From: Bradyrhizobium sp. CCBAU 53338
GTDB taxonomy: Bacteria; Pseudomonadota; Alphaproteobacteria; Rhizobiales; Xanthobacteraceae
Direction of reading: 5' to 3'
Length of the DNA: 64,000 nucleotides
Assembly (NCBI RefSeq): GCF_015291665.1
Contig: NZ_CP030048.1
Coordinates: forward strand, 3,100,001 to 3,164,000
The position numbers and the translations under genes were made by a program. Below, piece after piece: positions 17,301-25,486 of this stretch. Each line of letters begins with the position of its first letter. The stretch's first letter is position 1. A model generated the notes under the pieces. The model was given only the letters and a program-made list of their open reading frames with translations. It did no database searches and was not told the origin of the DNA.

Positions 17301-18008
17301 ATGATCTCCAATCGTCCCACCGTGCTCGCCCATGAGCGGTTCGTGGCCGACCGCCGGAATTTTACCGGCCTCGATCTCGCCACGCGCTTCGAGCGGATCG
17401 AGCGGACGAATCTGTGGGGAGCTGCGACGTCGGTCTCGGGCCTCGGGTCGGAAGATCTCGCCACCGCCGCGATCCGCGAAGCGCTGCCCGGCCTGTTGCG
17501 GCGCCTTGGGGCGCGCTCGCTGCTCGATGCACCCTGCGGCGATGCCGGTTGGATCGGCAGCATGAAGTTGGAGGTGGACTATACCGGCATCGACATCGTG
17601 CCGTCGCTGATCGCGGCCAACAGCGCGCGCGTAGCGCGCGGCGATCTGAGTGGCCGCTTTCTCGTCGCCGATATCACGCGCGACCCGCTGCCGTCTGCCG
17701 ACGCGATCCTGTGCCGCGACTGTCTCGTGCATCTGAGCGTCCAGAACATCGCGCGCGCCACCGCCCGATTCCGTGCGAGCGGAGCGCAATTCCTGTTGGC
17801 CACGACGTTCCCGGAATGGGACGACAATCGCGATTGCGAGGACGGCGACTGGCGCGCGCTCAACATGACCAAGGCACCGTTCAACTGGCCGCGCCAGCGC
17901 GAGTTGATCAACGAGCGCTGCGACGAAGGCGATGGCGGCTGGCGCGACAAGAGCCTCGGGCTCTGGCGGCTGGATGAACTGCCTGATGGCAGCGCGGACG
18001 CGGCCTGA
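17301..18008 (+). CDS. class I SAM-dependent methyltransferase
   Basis: 235 residues with the Rossmann methyltransferase core. Motif I is in SLLDAPCGDAGWIG (the usual D-x-G-x-G becomes D-A-P-C-G-D-A-G), the adenine-binding acidic strand is in DYTGIDIVPSL, and ADAILCRDCLVHLS matches motif IV. Substrate unknown; soluble, no signal. The same motif I form is common in a Bradyrhizobium/actinobacterial small-molecule methyltransferase group. Single gene, ATG at 17301. Confidence 0.82.
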   Translation: MISNRPTVLAHERFVADRRNFTGLDLATRFERIERTNLWGAATSVSGLGSEDLATAAIREALPGLLRRLGARSLLDAPCGDAGWIGSMKLEVDYTGIDIVPSLIAANSARVARGDLSGRFLVADITRDPLPSADAILCRDCLVHLSVQNIARATARFRASGAQFLLATTFPEWDDNRDCEDGDWRALNMTKAPFNWPRQRELINERCDEGDGGWRDKSLGLWRLDELPDGSADAA

Positions 18009-18144
18009 CGGATCGCCGCGCCATCATCGCCCCGATGTGGGAGATGCCAGGATCAGTCCGCCCGCCGCGGCTTGTCGGACAATACGGTCACTTGCGGACT
18101 AGAACCTCCGGAGACCGGCGGAGTAGACTTGAGGAGCACGGCCA

Positions 18145-18564
18145 ATGATCGATGCCAGATGCAGTTGTGGCGCCATTGTGCTGTCGCTTCCGGGGCCGAC
18201 CAACCTGGTCGCGGCCTGTCATTGTCTCGAATGCCAGCGGCGGAGCGGCGCGCCATTTGGCGTTGGTGCTTTCTATCCGATGGAGGCCGTCAAGATCTCA
18301 GGGACGCCGAAGGAATATGTTCGCTCCGGCGAGAGCGGGGGCAAGGTTCGCTCATATTTCTGCCCGGATTGCGGCTCGACGGTTTTTTGGACGCCGGAAA
18401 AGTTCCCGGGGATGATCGGCGTTGCTCTCGGCGCGATGGCGGACCCGAATTTTCCGGCGCCGATCAAATCGGTGTTCGAGCAATCGAAACATGCGTGGGT
18501 CGAGATAACAGGCCTCGGCGTCGAGCATTTGCAACGAGGTACGGCGCAGAAGACTTCAAGCTGA
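18145..18564 (+). CDS. GFA family protein (glutathione-dependent formaldehyde-activating type)
   Basis: A 139-residue protein of the GFA/CENP-V fold. The zinc-binding cysteines are in ARCSCGAIVL, ACHCLECQRRSGAPFG and YFCPDCGSTVFW. The name comes from the Paracoccus enzyme once thought to condense formaldehyde with glutathione; most family members have no proven activity. The GAGG ribosome site lies at AGGAGCACGGCCA. tRNA-Thr follows on the other strand. Confidence 0.9.
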   Translation: MIDARCSCGAIVLSLPGPTNLVAACHCLECQRRSGAPFGVGAFYPMEAVKISGTPKEYVRSGESGGKVRSYFCPDCGSTVFWTPEKFPGMIGVALGAMADPNFPAPIKSVFEQSKHAWVEITGLGVEHLQRGTAQKTSS

Positions 18565-18582
18565 GGAGGACGCATTGAGCGC

Positions 18583-18657
18583 TGGTGCCGGCTGAGGGGA
18601 TTGAACCCCCGACCTTCGGTTTACAAAACCGCTGCTCTACCGCTGAGCTAAGCCGGC
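18583..18657 (-). tRNA. tRNA-Thr (anticodon TGT)
   Basis: Read on the minus strand the cloverleaf is complete: acceptor GCCGGCT pairing with AGCCGGC, D arm GCTCAGCGGTAGAGC, anticodon loop TTTGTAA with anticodon TGT (reads ACA), T arm GGGGGTTCAATCCCC. The encoded 3' CCA occupies 18583-18585. No variable arm. Confidence 0.95.
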
Positions 18658-18821
18658 GACGCCCTTGAGGAAGCGGGCAGGGGCCGGCATGCGCCGAGCT
18701 GCCCGCCCGCGCGTCGCAATATCAGACTTGGTCGGAAAGTGCCAGAACCCGGGCCGGGCTTGCGGGCACGAAACAGGCGGCCGTGCGGACGCCTGTTTCG
18801 CGGTGTGCGGTCTAAATCGGC

Positions 18822-19283
18822 TTACTGGCAAATATGCCGGCGGCCGTCTTCGCCCTTGAACCAGGTGCCGGGCGTGCAGACGAAGCCGTTGCGCTGGGCA
18901 TAGGTGCGAGTGTCCCAACCACGATTGTCCCAGCCTCGATTGTCCCAGGAATTGTCATAGGCGTAGCTGTCGCCCACCGCGCGGAACGGGGCGGTGGCAA
19001 TCGCGCCCGCGGTGCCGATCGCGGCGCCGGCGACATCGCCCGCAACGTCGGTCGGCCAGAACCCGGTGTGGGTCCTGTTCCAATCGTTATTCCAGTCGCC
19101 ATTGGTCTGGCGGTAGCTCACCCGGTGATGGCGATATCCGCTGTGTCCCGGACTCCTGCAGTAACCGTTGGGGGATTGCACCGCGCAGCGCTCGGGATTG
19201 GTGACGACCGATTGCGCCATCGCGGAGCCGGTCACCATGGTCGCCGCAATCGCCGCCGCGCCGAGGAGTTTCATTGTCGTCAT
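18822..19283 (-). CDS. exported hypothetical protein with D-N-R-G-W repeats
   Basis: A 153-residue protein with signal peptide MKLLGAAAIAATMVTGSAMAQ and at the C-terminus the tandem short repeat NSWDNRGWDNRGWDTR. Cysteines occur in RCAVQSPNGYCRSPGHSG and VCTPGTWFKGEDGRRHICQ, probably in two disulphides. A glycine/alanine-rich stretch in the middle (DVAGDVAGAAIGTAGAIA) resembles a glycine-zipper. The ATG at 19283 is supported by GGGAG. Located in the periplasm or outside the cell; function unknown. Confidence 0.72.
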   Translation of the reverse strand: MTTMKLLGAAAIAATMVTGSAMAQSVVTNPERCAVQSPNGYCRSPGHSGYRHHRVSYRQTNGDWNNDWNRTHTGFWPTDVAGDVAGAAIGTAGAIATAPFRAVGDSYAYDNSWDNRGWDNRGWDTRTYAQRNGFVCTPGTWFKGEDGRRHICQ

Positions 19284-19553
19284 GAGTCGTCTCCCTTCGA
19301 ATTGACGGGGAGCTAAATGTCGTGAGCGGCGGCTCGTTCCGAAGGAACAGGCTGATTTCCCGCACGCTTCGGTCAAACGGATGTGAGCGGATGGGAACAA
19401 GGGCGCGGCCGTTAACACTTCGCTAGTCCGCGAAGCCGCATTTGAGCGGCGCGTGATCCCTACGCGTTAGGCTTACCGGAATTTGGTCAGCGCTCCTTAA
19501 CCCTCTCTACGCGGCGATCCGATAGTTTGCGGTCGGACAACCGGGATCACTCC

Positions 19554-20039
19554 ATGCGCGCTTTCGCGCTCGCAGCCTTTCTGATCGGACTGCCCGCGAC
19601 GGCCTTTGCCGGCGGCGGTTTCGATATCGTCGTGCCCGTCCGTCCCGGCGCGCCCATCATCATCGACAACATCGATGCGTCCTACGCCGTCGTCGAAGGT
19701 GTCTGGGGCCTCGGCAAGAACATCCAGGTGCAGCCCACGATCTATGGCGGACGCTACGTGGCCGAGCGGCAGCCCTCCGATGTCGGGCATTATTATCCGA
19801 GCATGGGCTTGCAGCCCGGCTATGGCCGCCTCGAGGTCGAGCCGCCAGCGAACCGCAAATTGCCGAAGCCGGCCGAGAGCTACCATGAGAGCTGGGGCGC
19901 CTCGTCCGCGCCGTTGCCGCCGCAAATGGACGTGCCGGTCGACCCGCCGCCGGTGATCCTCGCGCCCGAGATCAACGACCATCCGCGCCGTCCTCGACCA
20001 CGGCCGCATGCAGGAATGCCCGGCAAACCGCCGGGTTGA
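19554..20039 (+). CDS. exported proline-rich hypothetical protein
   Basis: 161 residues beginning with signal peptide MRAFALAAFLIGLPATAFA, then GGGFDIVVPVRPGAPIIIDN. The rest is proline- and tyrosine-rich, with a run of aromatic-containing loops (IYGGRYVAERQPSDVGHYYPS) and a basic, proline-rich tail. No catalytic motif. The ATG at 19554 fits the signal peptide. It lies 44 bases upstream of the Tyr/Gly-rich secreted protein gene and may share its transcript; both look like cell-surface components. Confidence 0.72.
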   Translation: MRAFALAAFLIGLPATAFAGGGFDIVVPVRPGAPIIIDNIDASYAVVEGVWGLGKNIQVQPTIYGGRYVAERQPSDVGHYYPSMGLQPGYGRLEVEPPANRKLPKPAESYHESWGASSAPLPPQMDVPVDPPPVILAPEINDHPRRPRPRPHAGMPGKPPG

Positions 20040-20083
20040 GAAACGTCGGAATCCAACAAGACGGAAATCAACAGGAGAGAGTA

Positions 20084-20572
20084 ATGCGTCAGATGATTTC
20101 GGGACTGGTCGCGGCCGCTGCCGTGATGTTCGTGGGCAGCGCGCCGGCCATGGCCTGCGGCTTCAATCCGTGCCAACCGGTTGCGCCGGTGTTCTCCGGC
20201 TGCAACACCGGTTGCGGCGGTTACGGCTACGGAGCCGGCTATGGCTATGAGCGCTTGGCCGAGCCGACCTCGCAGTACTACTACGTCAACCAGGGCCCGA
20301 CCTACACCGGCCCGGGTGCCTTCGCGCCGACCCCGACCTATCAGGAAGACGCGGTCGTCGCACCCGCCAATTATGGCTATGGCTATCGCGCTGCCGCCGT
20401 TGCGCCGTACGCCTATCATCACCGCCCGTACTACCGTCCGTATCGCTACGGCTACGGCCCGCGCTACGGCTACCTGCCGCGCACGCATTACGGCTACGGT
20501 CCGCGCTACGGTTACGCCCATCGCTACCAGCCGTATTACGGCGGCCACCGCGTGCTGCGCCGCTATTACTGA
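20084..20572 (+). CDS. exported Gly/Tyr/Arg-rich protein with Y-G-Y repeats
   Basis: 162 residues: signal peptide ending GSAPAMA, a mature N-terminus with three closely spaced cysteines (CGFNPCQPVAPVFSGCNTGC), then low-complexity segments made almost only of Tyr, Gly, Arg, Pro and His (units such as RYGYGPRYGY and THYGYGPRYGYAHRY). The composition is like that of aggregating or matrix proteins. A strong AGGAGAGAG ribosome site and a strong terminator suggest high expression. Family members are frequent in Bradyrhizobium, function unknown. Confidence 0.78.
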   Translation: MRQMISGLVAAAAVMFVGSAPAMACGFNPCQPVAPVFSGCNTGCGGYGYGAGYGYERLAEPTSQYYYVNQGPTYTGPGAFAPTPTYQEDAVVAPANYGYGYRAAAVAPYAYHHRPYYRPYRYGYGPRYGYLPRTHYGYGPRYGYAHRYQPYYGGHRVLRRYY

Positions 20573-20597
20573 TCTCTGATCGGTTGATCCAAACGAG

Positions 20598-20635
20598 CGC
20601 CCGTCCGCGTGATGCGGACGGGCGTTTTGTTTTGT
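20598..20635 (+). terminator. intrinsic terminator after the Y-G-Y repeat protein
   Basis: CGCCCGTCCGC (20598-20608) pairs perfectly with GCGGACGGGCG (20614-20624); five-base loop, then TTTTGTTTTG. A textbook intrinsic terminator 26 bases after the stop codon. Confidence 0.9.
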
Positions 20636-20826
20636 CTCCAAAACAACCCCATGCACAGTAGCCGGGCTCAGCGAAATCAAGGACTTGAAGCGCAATGAGA
20701 GCGAGATGAGGGATCATCGCGCATTGGCTCGTTTTCGTGTCTGATTTTTCCGTAAAACCGAAACTCGCTTGACCCGTCGGGCAAAACAGGCGCAAGATGG
20801 CATCGTCGGAATGTGCGCGGCGACGC

Positions 20827-21657
20827 CTAACGTTTCATGAGTCCGAGCCGGCTCGCGCCGACATAGAGCGAGAGCACGGCGGCGTTCGAGACGTTGAGGC
20901 TCTTGATCTCGCCGGGCATGTCGAGCCGCGCCACGACGCTGCAGGTCTCGCGTGTCAACTGACGCAGGCCCTTGCCTTCCGCGCCCAGCACCAGCGCGAG
21001 CGGCTCACGCAGCGTGACATCCGCGATATCCTCGCTGCCTTCGCTGTCGAGGCCGACGGTCTGGAAGCCGCGATCGTTCAGTTCATTCAGCGAGCGGGCG
21101 AGGTTCTGCACGGTGATCATTGGCACCAGCTCCAGCGCGCCGGAGGCGGCCTTGGCGAGCACGCCGGTCGCCTCGGGGCTGTGACGCGCGGTGGTGACGA
21201 TCGCCTTCACCGCGAACGCCGCGGCGGAGCGCAGGATGGCGCCGACATTGTGCGGATCGGTGATCTGGTCCAGCACCAGCACCATGCCTTCCTGCTTCAA
21301 GGTCTCGATGTCCGGCGAGGGCAGGGGATCGGCCTCGGCGAGCAGGCCCTGGTGCACGGCGTCGGGCGAGAGCAGGCGGTCGATCTCCTGGGGGCGGACG
21401 ATCTCGGGCGCGATCCGGGTCTCGATGTTTTCGTCCGCAAGCCGCCTCGCGGCGTTCTCGGTCAGCGTCAGCTTGCGGATGCGCCGGGCAGGATTGGCCA
21501 GCGCCATGGTGACCGTGTGCCAGCCATAGAGGATGACCGGCCCGTCGGCATGCGAATCGCGTTCGCGCCAGGCCGGTCGGCCGGCCGATTTCCTTGTTTT
21601 GTTGAAGGGCTTAGCCCCGCCGCGGGGGCCCCTCGGGGCGAATTTTTTGTCCTTCAT
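20827..21657 (-). CDS. rlmB: 23S rRNA (guanosine-2'-O-)-methyltransferase RlmB-like
   Basis: A 276-residue SpoU-type (SPOUT class, knotted) methyltransferase. An Arg/Lys-rich N-terminal extension (KFAPRGPRGGAKPFNKTRKS) precedes the substrate-binding domain (VILYGWHTVTMALANP) and the catalytic domain, with motif 1 in DQITDPHNVGAILRSA, motif 2 in LVLGAEGKGLRQL and motif 3 in IKSLNVSNAAVLSLY. It most likely methylates G2251 of 23S rRNA, the RlmB site, but a tRNA target cannot be excluded from sequence alone. The start at 21657 begins MKDKKF. tRNA-Tyr lies divergently upstream. Confidence 0.9.
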   Translation of the reverse strand: MKDKKFAPRGPRGGAKPFNKTRKSAGRPAWRERDSHADGPVILYGWHTVTMALANPARRIRKLTLTENAARRLADENIETRIAPEIVRPQEIDRLLSPDAVHQGLLAEADPLPSPDIETLKQEGMVLVLDQITDPHNVGAILRSAAAFAVKAIVTTARHSPEATGVLAKAASGALELVPMITVQNLARSLNELNDRGFQTVGLDSEGSEDIADVTLREPLALVLGAEGKGLRQLTRETCSVVARLDMPGEIKSLNVSNAAVLSLYVGASRLGLMKR

Positions 21658-21733
21658 GGGCTCGCTTGTGTCACGGGTCCCGGAATATGGCAATTTGGGT
21701 GGCTTCCAGGTCGATTTTAGCTGTTCGCCTCGG

Positions 21734-21763
21734 TTGACTTTGCCCCACCGCTTCGCCCATAAA
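21734..21763 (+). promoter_or_regulatory. candidate sigma-70 promoter of tRNA-Tyr
   Basis: TTGACT (21734-21739) and CATAAA (21758-21763) are separated by 18 bases, about 100 bases ahead of the mature tRNA. Confidence 0.4.
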
Positions 21764-21864
21764 CGCGCCCGGTCGCGCCCCCATCCGGGCTGTCGCGGCC
21801 TTCACGTTCCATGGCCGTCTTCGGTCCGCCGGCAAGGTCCGGCCCGATTGTGCTGCCGTCGAGC

Positions 21865-21950
21865 GGGGGAGTGTCCCGAGTGGCAAAGGGAGCTGACTGT
21901 AAATCAGCCGCCTCATGGCTTCGCAGGTTCGAGTCCTGCCTCCCCCACCA
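21865..21950 (+). tRNA. tRNA-Tyr (anticodon GTA)
   Basis: A class II tRNA of 86 bases with CCA encoded. Acceptor GGGGGAG pairs with CTCCCCC, the anticodon arm is CTGACTGTAAATCAG with anticodon GTA (reads TAC and TAT), a long variable arm follows, and the T arm is GCAGGTTCGAGTCCTGC. Confidence 0.95.
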
Positions 21951-21980
21951 GCCTTCGCTCGCTTCGCGAGCTTCGGCTGG
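21948..21980 (+). terminator. hairpin directly after tRNA-Tyr
   Basis: CCAGCC...GCTCG pairs with CGAGC...GGCTGG across an inner loop, starting at the CCA end of the tRNA. It probably ends or helps process the tRNA transcript, although no T tract follows. The unit CTTCGCTCGCTTCGCGAGCT recurs as a small repeat in this lineage. Confidence 0.4.
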
Positions 21981-22094
21981 GCAAGCCAGCCCAATTCAAG
22001 CGCGCCCCGATCACCGTCGTGCGAGGCCAAGATAGGCGGACCGCTACTACAGCGTAGCGCCTGTTGGACGCGCCGTCTGTCAGCCGTTCCGGTC

Positions 22095-23228
22095 CTATCG
22101 CGCTTGCTCTTCGCGTTCGTGGATGACGTTGGCGCGCCCGACCAGGAGATCGTCGACCATGCCGATGCGCTTGGTGTCCTTGCCGGCGTAGGGCATCGCA
22201 TGCAGCACGTAGCGCATCGCATTGAGCCGCGCGCGCTTCTTGTCGTCGGACTTGATGACGATCCAGGGACAGTCCGCCGTGTCGGTGTGGAAGAACATGC
22301 CCTCCTTGGCGCGGGTATAGTCGTCCCATTTGTCGAGCGAGGCGAGATCGATCGGTGACAGCTTCCACTGCTTCAGCGGATGTCCTTCACGCTCCTTGAA
22401 GCGGCGCCGCTGCTCCTCGCGGCTGACCGAGAACCAGAACTTGATGAGGTGGAGTCCGCTGCGGGCGAGGTTGCGCTCGAATTCAGGGACCTGGCGCAGG
22501 AACTCGTCGTACTCTGCCGGCGTGCAGAAGCTCATGACGCGTTCGACACCGGCGCGGTTGTACCAGCTCCGGTCGAACAGCACGATCTCGCCAGCAGTCG
22601 GCAGATGCTGCACATAACGCTGAAAATACCATTGCCCGCGCTCGACGTCGCTCGGCTTTTCCAGGGCGACGACCCGGGCGCCGCGCGGGTTCAGATGTTC
22701 CATGAAGCGCTTGATCGCGCCGCCCTTGCCGGCCGCGTCGCGTCCCTCGAACAGCAGTACGAGGCGCTGTCGGGTTTCTTTCATCCAGTTTTGAAGCTTC
22801 AACAATTCGGTTTGAAGAACGAATTTCTGCTCCTCGTAGTCGCGGCGATACATCCGGGACTTGTAGGGATAACCACCGAACCGCCAGTCGTCCGCCAGTT
22901 CGTCGCTGGTGGTCCGCTTGATGCGCTTGGGCTCCTTGCCAACCAGCAGCGCCTGCAATCGTTTGGCGTCGTCTGGAGCGGCCCCGGTGAGGATAGCCTG
23001 AATCGGCTCGCTGTCGGGTGCGAGTGCCGGCGGGCCCGTCAGGGCACTGTCAAGCGCCGCCATCTCGGCCTGCAAGGCGCCCGCGGTGGATTGTTCGGCG
23101 AACGAGCGTTCGACCGGAGTGAGCTTGATCGCGCGCGCTCGCGCCGCCGCCGATTTGGGCCGCCGGAGCGGCTTGGCCCCGTTCTTTCGTGGTCGAACCT
23201 GCCTGGACTTCCGGGGAAGAGGTGCCAT
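22095..23228 (-). CDS. ppk2: polyphosphate kinase 2
   Basis: A 377-residue PPK2-family enzyme, moving phosphate between polyphosphate and nucleoside diphosphates. A basic, disordered N-terminus of about 110 residues is followed by the P-loop kinase domain: Walker A in LFEGRDAAGKGGAIKRF, Walker B and lid in LFDRSWYNRAGVERVM, and LIKFWFSVSREEQRRRF. One PPK2 domain makes it the class I type, which mostly favours GDP/ADP phosphorylation from polyphosphate. Starts at the ATG at 23228 (MAPLPRKSRQVRP) behind an AGGACAAG ribosome site. The unit is monocistronic. Confidence 0.93.
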   Translation of the reverse strand: MAPLPRKSRQVRPRKNGAKPLRRPKSAAARARAIKLTPVERSFAEQSTAGALQAEMAALDSALTGPPALAPDSEPIQAILTGAAPDDAKRLQALLVGKEPKRIKRTTSDELADDWRFGGYPYKSRMYRRDYEEQKFVLQTELLKLQNWMKETRQRLVLLFEGRDAAGKGGAIKRFMEHLNPRGARVVALEKPSDVERGQWYFQRYVQHLPTAGEIVLFDRSWYNRAGVERVMSFCTPAEYDEFLRQVPEFERNLARSGLHLIKFWFSVSREEQRRRFKEREGHPLKQWKLSPIDLASLDKWDDYTRAKEGMFFHTDTADCPWIVIKSDDKKRARLNAMRYVLHAMPYAGKDTKRIGMVDDLLVGRANVIHEREEQAR

Positions 23229-23321
23229 TCGCCTGCTTGTCCTAGATGCGCGGGAATCCGCTTCTACCCGCGAATCCCATCCGCACGGCTTGACGTGGAT
23301 CAAACGGCAGCGGTGAACGAT

Positions 23322-24353
23322 CTAGGAGAGTAAATCTTTCACCACCGGCACTACCTTCCGCCCGTAGAGCTCGATGCTCTTCATCAGCTTTTCGTGGGGC
23401 AACGGTCCCGCCGAATATTTCAGCTGGAAGCGCGCAATGCCGAGCGCCTTCGCCGTCTTGGCGATCTTGCGCGCGACGGTCTCGGGCGAGCCGACATAGA
23501 GCGAGCCGTGCTCGGCCTCGCTGACGAACTCGTCGCGGCCCATCGGCGGCCAGCCGCGCTCACGGCCGATGCGGTCGCGCATCGCCTTGTAGTCGGGCCA
23601 TAGCTCTTCGCGCGCCTGCTCGTCGGTCTCGGCGACATAGCCTGGCGAGTGCACCCCGATCGGCTGCGCGGGGCGGCCGAACTCCTTGAAGGCGCGGTGA
23701 TAGAGATCGACGTAAGGGGCGAAGCGCGCGGGATCGCCGCCGATAATGGCGAGCATCAGGGGTAGATCGTAATGCGCGGCGCGCACCACGGATTGCGGGC
23801 TGCCGCCGACGCCGATCCAGGTTTTGAGCTGACCGTTCTCGACCGGCGGATAGACCAGTTGCTCCTTCAGCGGCGGACGCAACTTGCCCTGCCACGTCAC
23901 CGGCTTCTGCGAGAGTAGTGCGGCAAACAGGTCGAGCTTCTCCTCGAACAGCTCTTCATATTTGCGCAGGTCGAAGCCGAACAGCGGAAAGGACTCCGTG
24001 AACGAGCCGCGCCCGAGGATCACCTCGGCGCGTCCATTGGAGAGCGCATCGAGCGTCGCAAAGCGCTGGAACACGCGGATGGGATCGTCGGAAGAGAGCA
24101 CCGTCACGGCCGAGCCGAGATGGATGCGCTTGGTCCGCGAGGCGATCGCCGCGAGCACGGTCTCAGGCGAGGAGATCGCAAAATCAGAACGGTGGTGCTC
24201 GCCGAGGCCGATGAAGTCGAGGCCGAGCTCGTCGGCCAGCACCGCCTCGTCGACGACATTGCGGATCACCTGCGCATGCGGCAGCATGTCGCCCGCGGCG
24301 TCCTTGGTGACGTCGCCAAAGGTATCCAGTCCGAATTCGAGCGGTGCGGTCAT
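23322..24353 (-). CDS. LLM-class flavin-dependent oxidoreductase
   Basis: A 343-residue luciferase-like monooxygenase family protein (TIM barrel). Markers are the N-terminal strand LEFGLDTFGDVTKDA, FIGLGEHHRSDFAISSPE, TVLSSDDPIRVFQRFATLDALSNGRAEVILGRG and WIGVGGSPQSVVRAA. Enzymes of this family use FMN or F420 supplied by a partner reductase; the substrate cannot be told from sequence. It belongs to the FMN-using, Nocardia-like group common in rhizobia. Monocistronic, 96 bases from the quinone oxidoreductase gene. Confidence 0.87.
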   Translation of the reverse strand: MTAPLEFGLDTFGDVTKDAAGDMLPHAQVIRNVVDEAVLADELGLDFIGLGEHHRSDFAISSPETVLAAIASRTKRIHLGSAVTVLSSDDPIRVFQRFATLDALSNGRAEVILGRGSFTESFPLFGFDLRKYEELFEEKLDLFAALLSQKPVTWQGKLRPPLKEQLVYPPVENGQLKTWIGVGGSPQSVVRAAHYDLPLMLAIIGGDPARFAPYVDLYHRAFKEFGRPAQPIGVHSPGYVAETDEQAREELWPDYKAMRDRIGRERGWPPMGRDEFVSEAEHGSLYVGSPETVARKIAKTAKALGIARFQLKYSAGPLPHEKLMKSIELYGRKVVPVVKDLLS

Positions 24354-24449
24354 CGATCAGGTCTCTGTGGGGAGGATCGACCAGACTTAGTGGATGCCCG
24401 CTACGTCACAAGGCACCTTCCGGAAATGCTCGGTTTCCGTTTGTGCGTT

Positions 24450-25430
24450 CTATCTCGCGATCCGCACCACCATCTTGCCGAGCGCGGCGCGCGTCTGCAT
24501 CGTCTTGAAGGCCTCGCGGAAGTCCTCAAGCGCGAAGACGCGACCCACCGCGGGCTTCAGCTTGCCTTCCGCGAGCCAGCCAATCAGCTTCGACATCAGG
24601 CTCTTCTGCACGTCTGGCTCGCGCGTGGGGATCTGCGCGAGGTCGACGCCGAGCAAGGCGCCGCCTTTGAGCAACGGCAGATTGAACGGCAGGGCGGGGA
24701 TCGCGCCTCCGGCAAAGCCAACCACCAGGTGGCGCCCGCGCCAGGCGATCGAGCGAAAGGCCTGCACCGAGACGTCGCCACCGACAGGATCGAAGATCAC
24801 GTCTGGGCCTTGTCCTCCGGTCAATTCCTTCAACGTGTCGCGCCAGCCGGCCTGCGTATAGTCGATGACAGCGTCGGCGCCATGCTCTCGCGCGAACTCG
24901 CGCTTCTCCGGCGTTGACGCTGCCGCGATCACGCGCGCGCCGAGCAGCTTGCCGATTTGCACCGCTGCGGTCCCCGTGCCGCCGGCAGCGCCCAGCACGA
25001 GAAGCTGCTCGCCAGCGACGATCGTGGCACGGGCGCTCAGCGCATAGAGTGCAGTCAGATAATTGGCACGAAACGAGGCGGCGACTTCGGCCGCGACGCC
25101 ATCCGGCAGGGGATAGACCGTTTCGGGCCTGACCACGATCTCCTCGGCCAGCGCGCCCGACCGCGTCATGCCCATCACGCGCATGCCGGACTGATAACCC
25201 CCCGGAGCGCCGGGAGCCTCCTCGACGACACCAGCAAATTCCGTCCCAGGAATGAAGGGCAGGGGATCCTTGGTCTGGTAGCGTCCCTCGATCTTCAGGC
25301 CGTCGACAAAGCCGATGCCCGCCGCCTCCACCCGGACGCGTAAATGTCCGGGCTCCATTTGTGGCGACGGAACGTCCTTCAGCTCGATCTGATCGAAGGG
25401 GGCGTATTGCTCGACGACGACGGCTTTCAT
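24450..25430 (-). CDS. NADPH:quinone oxidoreductase-like protein (MDR/zeta-crystallin family)
   Basis: A 326-residue medium-chain dehydrogenase/reductase. The GroES-like domain covers residues 1-125, the Rossmann domain with LLVLGAAGGTGTAAVQIGKLL comes next and VIFDPVGGDVS lies after it. No structural or catalytic zinc cysteines are present, matching the quinone reductase (QOR) group that reduces quinones or alkenals with NADPH. The ATG at 25430 gives MKAVVVEQYAPFDQIEL, the normal family start. Confidence 0.88.
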   Translation of the reverse strand: MKAVVVEQYAPFDQIELKDVPSPQMEPGHLRVRVEAAGIGFVDGLKIEGRYQTKDPLPFIPGTEFAGVVEEAPGAPGGYQSGMRVMGMTRSGALAEEIVVRPETVYPLPDGVAAEVAASFRANYLTALYALSARATIVAGEQLLVLGAAGGTGTAAVQIGKLLGARVIAAASTPEKREFAREHGADAVIDYTQAGWRDTLKELTGGQGPDVIFDPVGGDVSVQAFRSIAWRGRHLVVGFAGGAIPALPFNLPLLKGGALLGVDLAQIPTREPDVQKSLMSKLIGWLAEGKLKPAVGRVFALEDFREAFKTMQTRAALGKMVVRIAR

Positions 25431-25486
25431 CTCAGGCCTCTGCTGTTCCTGATATCCTGACAGGTTCGAAGATGAGGCTCTTGCGT

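Noticed and set aside
18273..18575. Minus-strand frame of 100 residues over the GFA gene
   Set aside because: Antisense of a well-supported zinc protein gene.
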